A stretch of DNA of 64,000 nucleotides from CAVUMR01 sp963742715. GTDB lineage: Bacteria; Actinomycetota; Actinomycetes; Mycobacteriales; Micromonosporaceae. The position numbers were made by a program, and so were the translations under genes. The stretch is from assembly GCA_963742715.1 (NCBI GenBank), contig CAVUMR010000002.1, forward strand, positions 2,728,001 through 2,792,000, read 5' to 3'. The notes beneath the pieces were generated by a model. It was not told the DNA's origin and searched no databases. It saw nothing but the letters and a program-made list of their open reading frames with translations. Shown here piece by piece: positions 19,678-27,800 of the stretch (position 1 is its first letter; each line of letters opens with the position of its first letter).

Positions 19678-21153
19678 TCAGTCCAGCGGCCACTCGTGTA
19701 CGGGCGTGTTGGTGTGCATGTTCCGCGCGTACCGCAGGGTCATCTCGTGCAGTGCGCTGTCCCGGTCCACGTCCGCGGCCTCGAGCCGGCGTACCGTCTC
19801 GGTCTGCCACCAGGCGCCGTTGCGCTCGGTCAGGCACCGCTGCTCGATGATGCCGAGCAGCCGGTCCCGGATCTCCGGCGCGACACCCCAGCGGTCCAGT
19901 CCCTCGTGCGCCAGCGGCAGCAGCCGCCGCAGCACCAGTTCGGTGGCCGGCACCGTGCCCATGCCCGGCCAGTACTGCCGCGCGTTGATGCCGTCCTTGG
20001 CGCCGGCGTGGAAGTTCTCCTCGGCGGCCGAGAACGACATCTGCGACCAGATCGGCCGGTCCGCCTCGGCGAGCATCCGGATCGCACCGAAGTAGAACGC
20101 CGCGTTGGCGAGAATGTCGACCACGGTCGGGCCGGCCGGTAGCACCCGGTTCTCCACCCGCAGGTGCGGCTTGTCCCGGAACACGTCGTACACCGGCCGG
20201 TTCCACCGGTAGATCGTCCCGTTGTGCAGCCGCAGTTCGGACAGTGCGGGCGTGTCGCCCCGGTCGTACACCTCGACCGGGTCCTCTTCGGTACACACCG
20301 GCAGCAACGCCGGGAAGTACCGGATGTTCTCCTCGAACAGGTCGAACACCGAGGTGATCCAGCGCTCGCCGAACCACACCCGCGGGCGTACCCCCTGGGC
20401 TTTGAGCTCTTCGGGTCTGGTGTCGGTGGCCTGCTCGAACAGCGCGATCCGGGTCTCGGCCCAGAGCTCCTTGCCGAACAGGTACGGCGAGTTCGCGCCG
20501 AGTGCGAGCTGCGCCCCGGCCAGCGCCTCGGCCGCGTTCCAGTACGCCGGGAACAGCTCCGGGCTGACCTGCAGGTGGAACTGCACGCTGGTACACGCGG
20601 CCTCGGGCGCGATCGAGTCGGCGCTGGTCCCGAGCCGTTGTACGCCGTCGATCGAGATGTACAGGTCCTCGCCGCGGGCGGCGAAGATCTGCTCGTTGAG
20701 CAGCTTGTACCGCGGGTTCGCGGTCAGGCTCTCCAAGGTCATGTGCTTGGTGTACAGCGTGGGCAGGATGCCGACCATGACCAGGTTGGCGCCGGCGTCC
20801 CGGGCCCGCTCCTCGGCGTGGTTCAGGCTGTGCCGCACCTCGGACTCGAAGTCGGCCAGGCCCTGGCCGGTCAACCGGCGCGGCTTGACGTTGATCTCGA
20901 CGTTGAACTGGCCGAGTTCGGTCTGGAACTCCGGATCGGCGATCGCGTCCAGCACCTTCTCGTTCGCCATCGCCGGATCGGCATCGGAGTCGATGAGGTT
21001 CAGCTCGATCTCCAGCCCGGTCATCGGGCGTTCGAAGTCGAACCTCGACTCGGTGAGCATCCGCTCGAACACGTCCAGGCACCGCCGCACCTTCCGGCGG
21101 TACCGCGCCCGGTCTTCCCGGCTGAACTCTCGCGCGCTGACCTGTTCCCCCAT
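19678..21153 (-). CDS. Glutamate-cysteine ligase family 2 (GCS2/YbdK-type carboxylate-amine ligase)
   Basis: 491-residue carboxylate-amine ligase. The start is the ATG at 21153 with GAGGAGG 6 bases upstream; longer upstream frames are non-coding. Recognisable segments are MTGLEIELNLID (metal/glutamate-binding Glu residues, about residue 45), EFQTELGQFNVEINVKP, LYTKHMTLESLT, CTSVQFHLQV and RVLPAGPTVVDI. Family members form gamma-glutamyl-cysteine or related glutamyl amides using ATP. Mycothiol rather than glutathione is the main actinobacterial thiol, so the product may not be glutathione. It is convergent with the ATP-grasp operon across palindrome A. Confidence 0.8.
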   Translation of the reverse strand: MGEQVSAREFSREDRARYRRKVRRCLDVFERMLTESRFDFERPMTGLEIELNLIDSDADPAMANEKVLDAIADPEFQTELGQFNVEINVKPRRLTGQGLADFESEVRHSLNHAEERARDAGANLVMVGILPTLYTKHMTLESLTANPRYKLLNEQIFAARGEDLYISIDGVQRLGTSADSIAPEAACTSVQFHLQVSPELFPAYWNAAEALAGAQLALGANSPYLFGKELWAETRIALFEQATDTRPEELKAQGVRPRVWFGERWITSVFDLFEENIRYFPALLPVCTEEDPVEVYDRGDTPALSELRLHNGTIYRWNRPVYDVFRDKPHLRVENRVLPAGPTVVDILANAAFYFGAIRMLAEADRPIWSQMSFSAAEENFHAGAKDGINARQYWPGMGTVPATELVLRRLLPLAHEGLDRWGVAPEIRDRLLGIIEQRCLTERNGAWWQTETVRRLEAADVDRDSALHEMTLRYARNMHTNTPVHEWPLD

Positions 21154-21318
21154 CGCGGCTCCTCCTCGGGACACGTGATGACCTAGTGTGCTGCCGCAGC
21201 GCGGCCGGCGGTACCTGCCTGGGACCAAGTCGCGGCTCCGACCGCGCATCCCGGTCAACTCGTCCCGGTTTGCGTACCACCGAAGACCTCCCGGCGCCCG
21301 CCGACCCGACGCCGGCCG

Positions 21319-21374
21319 TCGCGGCACCCCCGTTCCGACCGCCGCGGCACCCCCGTTCCGACCGCCGCGGCACC
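21319..21374. repeat. Short GC-rich tandem repeat in the GCS2/glgB divergent region
   Basis: CCGTTCCGACCGCCGCGGCACC occurs twice in direct order about 24 bases apart, with a preceding partial copy ending GCGGCACCCC. It lies in the 294-base region between the divergent carboxylate-amine ligase and glgB starts. No further gene or operator is evident there. Confidence 0.6.
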
Positions 21375-21435
21375 ATCGGTCCGGCCGGCCGGACCGATGG
21401 CGGCGACTCGCCGGGCAGGACAGGTTGCCAGCACA

Positions 21436-21441
21436 TAGGGT
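21436..21441 (+). promoter_or_regulatory. -10 box TAGGGT of leaderless glgB
   Basis: TAGGGT lies 6 bases before the GTG start of glgB and no Shine-Dalgarno is present. TTGCCA, about 11 bases farther upstream, is too close for a normal -35. The spacing suggests transcription begins at or next to the start codon. Confidence 0.5.
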
Positions 21442-21447
21442 TGTCGG

Positions 21448-23625
21448 GTGGACGCGGTGACGATCGACTCGGCCGCGCTCGAGCAGCTGGTGCGCGGCGA
21501 GACGCACGACCCGCACGCCCTGCTCGGCGCGCACCCGGTGGACGGCCGGACAGTGGTGCGGACCCTCCGCGCGCACGCCGGCTCGGTCACCGTCGTGGCC
21601 GACGACAAGCGGCACGAGATGCGCCAGGTGCACAAGGCCGGCGTGTACGAGGCGGTGCTGCCCGGCAAGGTCGGGGACTACCGGGTGGAGGTGGACGGCT
21701 CCGTCACCGACGACCCGTACCGGTGGCTGCCCACCGTCGGCGATACCGACCTGCACCTGATCGGCGAGGGCCGGCACGAGCAGCTGTGGCAGGTGCTCGG
21801 CGCGCACGTCCAGCGGTACGACACCCCGGGCGGCGACGTCACGGGCGTGGCCTTCGCGGTGTGGGCGCCCAGCGCCCGTGGAGTCCGGGTCATCGGCGAC
21901 TTCACCGGCTGGGGGCCGTACGACGGGCTGCCGATGCGGTCGCTGGGCAGCTCCGGCGTGTGGGAGCTGTTCGTACCCGGTGCTCGGGCCGGCTCCCGGT
22001 ACAAGTACCGCATCCTCGGCGCGGACGGCGGTTGGCGGGAGAAGGCCGATCCAATGGCCGCCGGTACCGAGGTGCCGCCCCGTACCGCCTCCGTCGTCGT
22101 CGACTCGCACTACACCTGGAGCGACGGCGACTGGATGACGCGCCGGCCGGAGACGCGCTGGCACGAGTCCCCGATGTCGATCTACGAGGTACACCTCGGC
22201 TCGTGGCGGCCCGGCCTGTCCTACCGGGACCTGGCCGAGCAGCTCGTCGAGTACGTCACCCGGCTCGGCTTCACCCACGTCGAGTTCCTGCCGGTGATGG
22301 AGCACCCGTTCGGCGGCTCCTGGGGCTACCAGGTCACCTCGTACTACGCCCCGACGTCCCGGTTCGGCTCCCCGGACGACTTCCGGTACCTGGTCGACCG
22401 GCTGCACCAGGCCGGCGTCGGCGTGATCCTCGACTGGGTACCCGCGCACTTCCCGAAGGACGAGTGGGCGCTGGCCCGGTTCGACGGCACCCCGCTGTAC
22501 GAGCATGCCGACTGGCGGCGCGGCGAGCACCCCGACTGGGGCACGCTAGTGTTCGACTACGGCCGCCGGGAGGTACGCAACTTCCTGGTCGCGAACGCCC
22601 TGTACTGGTGCGAGGAGTTCCATGCCGACGGGCTGCGGGTCGACGCGGTCGCCTCGATGCTCTACCTCGACTACTCCCGCAAGGCGGACGAGTGGCTGCC
22701 GAACGTGCACGGCGGCCGGGAGAACCTGGACGCGGTGGCGCTGCTGCAGGAGATGAACGCGACCGTGTACCGGCGGTACCCGGGCGTGGTCACGATCGCG
22801 GAGGAGTCCACCTCCTGGCCGGGCGTGTCCCGACCCACCTACCTGGGCGGGCTCGGCTTCGGCTTCAAATGGAACATGGGCTGGATGCACGACACGCTGT
22901 CGTACGTCTCCAAGGACCCGATCCACCGGCAGTACCACCACCACCAGATGACGTTCTCGCTGATGTACGCCTGGAGTGAGAACTTCGTCCTGCCGATCAG
23001 CCACGACGAGGTGGTGCACGGTAAGCGCTCGCTGCTCGGCAAACTGCCCGGCGACCAGTGGAAACGCTTCGCCAACCTGCGCGGCCTGCTGACCTACATG
23101 TGGGCGCATCCGGGCAAGCAGCTGCTGTTCATGGGCGCCGAACTGGCCGCGGAACGGGAGTGGAGCGAGGAGCGCGGGCTCGACTGGGACCTCGCCGGCG
23201 ACCCGGTCCGGCTCGGGGTGCAGCGCCTGATCACCGACCTGAACCGGGTGTACCGGGAGACTCCGGCGCTGTGGAGCCAGGACACCGACCCGCGCGGGTT
23301 CGCCTGGATCGACGCGAACGACGCGGCCGGCAACACCTTCTCGTTCCTGCGCTTCGGCGCGGAGCCGAACAGCGAAGGCGTGCCGGAGGTACTGGCCTGC
23401 GTGGTCAACTTCGCCGGCGGACCGCACCAGAACTACCGGCTCGGCCTGCCGTACCCGGGACGCTGGGTCGAGGTGGTCAACTCCGACGCGGAGGAGTACG
23501 GCGGCTCCGGCTGGGGCAACCTCGGCGGCGTGGACGCGGCGACGATGCCGTGGCACGGCCAGCCGGCCTCCGCGGTGGTACAGGTGCCGCCGCTCGGCGG
23601 TCTCTGGCTTCGCTACGTCGGCTGA
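21448..23625 (+). CDS. glgB: 1,4-alpha-glucan branching enzyme (GH13_9)
   Basis: Cuts alpha-1,4 chains and re-attaches them by alpha-1,6 links, finishing GlgE-made glucan. 725 residues: N-terminal domain (LVRGETHDPHALLGAHPV), CBM48 (FAVWAPSARGVRVIGDFTGW, about residue 135), and the GH13 core with MEHPFGGSWGYQVTSYYAP, DGLRVDAVASMLYLDY (nucleophile Asp), TIAEESTSWPGVS (acid/base Glu) and LPISHDEVVHGK. Ends with the usual all-beta C domain. The GTG start is supported by the -10 spacing and by family alignment. Clean frame; palindrome B follows as a probable terminator. Confidence 0.96.
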   Translation: MDAVTIDSAALEQLVRGETHDPHALLGAHPVDGRTVVRTLRAHAGSVTVVADDKRHEMRQVHKAGVYEAVLPGKVGDYRVEVDGSVTDDPYRWLPTVGDTDLHLIGEGRHEQLWQVLGAHVQRYDTPGGDVTGVAFAVWAPSARGVRVIGDFTGWGPYDGLPMRSLGSSGVWELFVPGARAGSRYKYRILGADGGWREKADPMAAGTEVPPRTASVVVDSHYTWSDGDWMTRRPETRWHESPMSIYEVHLGSWRPGLSYRDLAEQLVEYVTRLGFTHVEFLPVMEHPFGGSWGYQVTSYYAPTSRFGSPDDFRYLVDRLHQAGVGVILDWVPAHFPKDEWALARFDGTPLYEHADWRRGEHPDWGTLVFDYGRREVRNFLVANALYWCEEFHADGLRVDAVASMLYLDYSRKADEWLPNVHGGRENLDAVALLQEMNATVYRRYPGVVTIAEESTSWPGVSRPTYLGGLGFGFKWNMGWMHDTLSYVSKDPIHRQYHHHQMTFSLMYAWSENFVLPISHDEVVHGKRSLLGKLPGDQWKRFANLRGLLTYMWAHPGKQLLFMGAELAAEREWSEERGLDWDLAGDPVRLGVQRLITDLNRVYRETPALWSQDTDPRGFAWIDANDAAGNTFSFLRFGAEPNSEGVPEVLACVVNFAGGPHQNYRLGLPYPGRWVEVVNSDAEEYGGSGWGNLGGVDAATMPWHGQPASAVVQVPPLGGLWLRYVG

Positions 23626-23650
23626 CGCGTTTCCCCCTCTCACCTCTTCT

Positions 23651-23718
23651 CAAGATCGCCGTTTGGTACGCGCCACGCGCAGTTTTCTCGCACCAACGTG
23701 TACTAAGCCGCGATCTTG
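23651..23718. repeat. 68-bp palindromic element (copy B)
   Basis: CAAGATCG...CGATCTTG palindrome with arms pairing over about 20 bases (GTTTGGTACGCG against CGTGTACTAAGC). It matches copy C at 24791 at 65 of 68 positions, in the same orientation. It lies 25 bases after the glgB stop and 17 bases before the stop of the convergent DUF559 gene, so it could terminate both. Confidence 0.85.
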
Positions 23719-23735
23719 AGGCGCGTGGCTCAGGT

Positions 23736-24656
23736 TCAGCCAGGACGGGTCGCCAGCAACGCGCGGATTGACTCGACGACATAGTCGGGCCGCTCGACCA
23801 GGTCCGCCCAGGTGAACCGGAGCACTGTCCAACCGGCGGCGACCAACTGGTTCTGCCGGTACCGGTCGCGACCAAACGCGTCGGGATCCGAGTGGTACGC
23901 CCGGCCGTCGACCTCGACTACCAGGTGCGCGCGTACGAAGACGACATCGCCGATCGCGATCGGCCGACCGGTACCTCCGGGAATCGGATGATTGGCGCGC
24001 CACCCGCTGATGCCAGCGGACCTGAGCAGGCGGTGCAGGCGGCGCTCAGCCTCTGACCATGCGCCACCCGCTGCCTGACGAGCCAGTCGGAGCAGTCGCG
24101 GCATGCCGTGCCGACCGTAGTGGGCACGGATCCGGGCGAACAGCTCCTCGAGAACGATCCACTGCCGCTGAAGGGCTCGATCGAGGAACTCACCGGCATC
24201 CCCGTCAGGCAGTACCCGCAGGCAGTCGATGACCGTACGCGCGCGCACGGTCACGAGCATCCCGTCCACCATAATCGCGTCCCGATCGACCGACTCCCGA
24301 CGGATCTGTACACCCGCGAGCCGATCACGTCGGCAGGGATCGATGGTCATCCACGTGCGGCGGTCCGACACCGAGATGCCGTGCATGCGGGCAGCCGAGG
24401 GACCGCTCAGTGCCGCGTCGGGTAGCGCCATCGCGGCCGCGATATCGCGCAGACCAGGCGTGACCGTACGGCCGGCTGCCGCCAGTACCGGACCGAGGAC
24501 CACCTGCCATTCGCCACGGTCGAGCCGTTGGCGGATCCGATACCTGGAGTAGCCGCAGCACATCGCGTGCGCGCGGGTGAACAGGCCATGGCTGTTGACG
24601 AGCCGGAGCCCGCCGGCTTCGGAAACTCGACCCGCCGCAGGTACAGGAGAAGGCAC
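23736..24656 (-). CDS. DUF559 / Vsr-fold endonuclease-like protein with AbiEi-like N-terminal region
   Basis: 306-residue protein. The N-terminal half resembles the winged-helix and antitoxin region of AbiEi-like proteins (GLFTRAHAMCCGYSRYRIRQRL, then AALSGPSAARMHGI and DRRTWMTIDPCRR). The C-terminal 110 residues match DUF559/Vsr-like PD-(D/E)XK nuclease folds: SEAERRLHRLLRSAG, a central acidic strand LVVEVDGRAYHSDPDAFGRDRYRQNQLVAAGW, and LRFTWADLVERPDYVV. Candidate catalytic residues are the Glu of SEAE and the Glu/Asp of VEVDG. The start at 24656 gives the longest frame, but a shorter start is possible. It is flanked by palindromes B and C. The role could be defence, repair or repeat mobility; none is shown by the sequence. 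Confidence 0.75.
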   Translation of the reverse strand: MPSPVPAAGRVSEAGGLRLVNSHGLFTRAHAMCCGYSRYRIRQRLDRGEWQVVLGPVLAAAGRTVTPGLRDIAAAMALPDAALSGPSAARMHGISVSDRRTWMTIDPCRRDRLAGVQIRRESVDRDAIMVDGMLVTVRARTVIDCLRVLPDGDAGEFLDRALQRQWIVLEELFARIRAHYGRHGMPRLLRLARQAAGGAWSEAERRLHRLLRSAGISGWRANHPIPGGTGRPIAIGDVVFVRAHLVVEVDGRAYHSDPDAFGRDRYRQNQLVAAGWTVLRFTWADLVERPDYVVESIRALLATRPG

Positions 24657-24712
24657 GCAGGCAGCATGTACGAGCCGTCCCCATTACACCCGCTCGTCCA
24701 CAGGTGGGCCAG

Positions 24713-24721
24713 TTATCCACA
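24713..24721 (+). other. Single DnaA-box-like 9-mer TTATCCACA
   Basis: An exact match to the E. coli DnaA-box consensus lies upstream of the DUF559 gene, with a related GTCCACAG 16 bases before it. Only one good box is present and no other origin feature is seen, so it is recorded as a possible DnaA site, not an origin. Confidence 0.3.
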
Positions 24722-24790
24722 GACTGTCTCATCCCACCGCGGCGGGCACCTCACCCACCGCGCCCCCATCGTGGCGCGGCCACCTCAGCT

Positions 24791-24858
24791 CAAGATCACC
24801 GTCTGGTACGCGCCACGCGCAGTTCTCTCGCACCAACGTGTACTAAGCCGCGATCTTG
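24791..24858. repeat. 68-bp palindromic element (copy C)
   Basis: Differs from copy B at three positions only (8, 13 and 35 of the unit). It lies 20 bases downstream of the glutamate dehydrogenase stop codon and 135 bases upstream of the DUF559 start. It may terminate the dehydrogenase transcript. Together B and C bracket the DUF559 gene as direct repeats. Confidence 0.85.
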
Positions 24859-24878
24859 GAGGTGAAAAGGGTCAAGCC

Positions 24879-27800
24879 TCAGCCGCTGGCGCTCAGGGCG
24901 GACGCGCGCACGACGGTACGGATCTGCCGGAGCAGCACGGACAGCGCGGCGAGATCGGCACGGGACTCGTCGAACTCGCCGATCGCGTTCCTGGCCCGCG
25001 TGATCGTCTCGGCGTTCACCTGCTCCCACGCGTCCACCCGCGCCTCGGGCGTGAGGTTCGCCGCGGTCGTGGTCAGCACCTCGCTGGTCAGGGCGGCGAG
25101 CGCGGCGTACAGGTCGTACCGCAGCGCCATCCGGGCCAGCGACTGCCACCGGTTCTCCCGCGGCAGCGCGGAGATGTGCTCCAGGATGTCGTCCACCTTG
25201 AACCGCTCGGAGAGCATGTAGTAGACCCCGGCCACCTCGATCGGATCCCGACCGCTGGTGTGCCCGACCTCGACCACGTCGAGCAGGCCGAACCCGTACA
25301 GCGCCCGGGTGGCCGCGTCGGCGATGTCCTCCGGTACCCCCTTCTTCACCAGCCGCTCGACGTGTCGGCGCAGCGCCTCCCGCTCCGGCCCGCGGAACAG
25401 CGAGGTCAGCTCGGGCAGCAGCTTGGTGATTCCGGGCCGGAACCGGGCGATCTCGCTCTCCACGTCGACCGGCGTCCGCCGGTTCTGCACCAGCCAGCGC
25501 ACCGCCCGGTCGAGCAGCCGCCGGGTCTCCAGGAACACCGCCACCTGTCCCTCGGTGGGTACCTGGTTGTCCAGCGACTCGATCGCGCGCCAGATGTCCG
25601 GCAGCCCGAACACCTCGCGGACCACGACGTACGCCCGGATCAGGTCGGCCGGGGTACCGCCGGACTCCTCCGCGGCGCGGTACACGAACGAGGTACCGCC
25701 CCGGTTGACCACCTCGTTGACCAGCTCGGTGGTGACGATCTCGCGGTGCAGCGGGTGCTCGACCATGCGGTCGGCGTACCGCTCGCGCAGCGCGGTCGGG
25801 AAGTACGCCAGCAGCGTCTCCCGGGTCCAGTCCTCGTCCGGCAGCGACGAGGCGAGCAGCTCGTCCTCGAGCATGATCTTGACGTACGCCAGCAGCACCG
25901 AGAACTCGGGCGAGGTCAGGCCCTGCTCGGCCGCGATCCGGGCGGTCAGGTCCGCGTCGGTCGGCAGCGCCTCCAGCTCGCGGTCGAGCCGGCCGGCCTT
26001 CTCCATGTCGGCGATCAGCCGCTGGTGTACCGGCAGCAGCGAGCGGGCCTGGGCCCGGGCGTTGCCGAGCGCCACGTTCTGTTCGTAGTTGTTGCCGAGT
26101 ACCAGCCGGGCGATCTCGTCGGTCATCTCGGCCAGCAGTACCGGCCGGTCCGCTTCGGCCAGGTCACCGGTCGCGATGGCCCGGTTGAGCAGGATCTTGA
26201 TGTTCACCTCGTGGTCGGAGGTGTCGACGCCGGCGGTGTTGTCGATGAAGTCGGTGTTGATGTGCGCCTCGCGTTCGGCCCCGATCATCTGGCCGCCGCG
26301 CAGCGCGTACTCGATCCGCCCGTGCTGGGTCAGGCCGAGGTTGCCGCCCTCGCCTACCACGCCGCACCGCAGCTCGACGCCGTTGACCCGCACCGGGTCG
26401 TTGGACTTGTCCCCCACGTCGGCGTTGGTCTCGGTGCTGGCCTTGACGTAGGTGCCGATGCCGCCGTTCCACAGCAGGTCGACCGGTGCCCGCAGGATCG
26501 CCCGGATCAGCTCGGGCGGCGAGAGCCGGGTGACCGCGGTGTCGCCGATGCCGAGCGCGGCGCGTACCTGCTCGGACACCGGGATCGACTTGGCGGTACG
26601 CGGCCACACGCCGCCGCCCTCGCTGATCAGCGAGCGGTCGTAGTCGTCCCAGCTGGAGCGGGGCAGGTCGAACAACCGCCGCCGCTCGGCGTACGAGCTG
26701 GCCGGGTCGGGCGTCGGGTCGATGAAGATGTGCCGGTGGTCGAACGCGGCCACCAGCATGGTGTGCTCGCTGCACAGCATGCCGTTGCCGAAGACGTCAC
26801 CGGACATGTCGCCGACGCCGACCGCAGTGAAGTTCTGCGACTGGCTGTCGATGCCCATCTCGCGGAAGTGCCGCTTGACGCTCTCCCAGGCACCCCGGGC
26901 GGTGATGCCCATCTTCTTGTGGTCGTACCCGACCGAGCCTCCGGAGGCGAACGCGTCGCCGAGCCAGAAGTTGTACGCCAGCGCCACCTCGTTGGCCAGG
27001 TCGGAGAAGGTCGCGGTGCCCTTGTCCGCCGCCACCACCAGGTAGGTGTCGTCGCCGTCGTGGCGGACCACGTCCGGCGGGGGTACCACCGAGCCGCCGG
27101 CCGTCGCGCCGGCGATGTTGTCGGTGACGTCGAGCAGGCTGGAGATGAACAACTTGTAGCAGGCGATACCCTCGGCCAGGTACGCCTCGCGGTCGGAGGG
27201 CTGCGGTGCCTGCTTGAGCACGAAGCCACCCTTGGCTCCGACCGGCACGATCACCGCGTTCTTGACCATCTGCGCCTTGACCAGACCCAGGATTTCGGTA
27301 CGGAAGTCCTCCCGCCGGTCGGACCAGCGCAGGCCGCCGCGCGCCACCGGACCGAACCGCAGGTGTACGCCCTCGAACCTCGGCGAGTACACGAAGATCT
27401 CGAACTTTGGCCGCGGCGCGGGCAGCTCCGGGATCCGCTGCGGGTCGAGCTTGAGCGCGATGTACGGCTTGGGCCGGCCGGCCGCCTCGCCACTGGACAC
27501 CCGCTGGAAGAAGCTCGTGCGCAGGGTGGCCAGGATCAGGTTGAGGTACCCGCGCAGGATCCGGTCCTGGTCGAGGCTCGCGACCTTGTCCAGCTCGCGC
27601 TCGATCGACTCTTCCAGCTCGAACGTCTGCTTCTCGCGGTCGTCCACGGACAGCGCCAGCCGCGGGTCGAACCGGGTCTCGAACAGCGCCACCAGCAGCG
27701 CGGCGATGCCCGGGTACGCGATGAACGTGGACTCCATGTACTCCTGGCTGAACACCGTGCCGGCCTGCCGCAGGTACTTCGCGTACGCGCGTACCACCAC

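Noticed and set aside
19343..21436. 697-codon minus-strand frame overlapping the glutamate-cysteine-ligase gene
   Set aside because: Out-of-frame shadow rich in Arg/Gly/Pro. The real gene is 19678-21153 with a clear ribosome site and family motifs.
24697..24721. DnaA-box-like sequences considered as a replication origin
   Set aside because: Only one good 9-mer, with no dnaA, dnaN or A/T-rich unwinding region. A chance or regulatory site is more likely.
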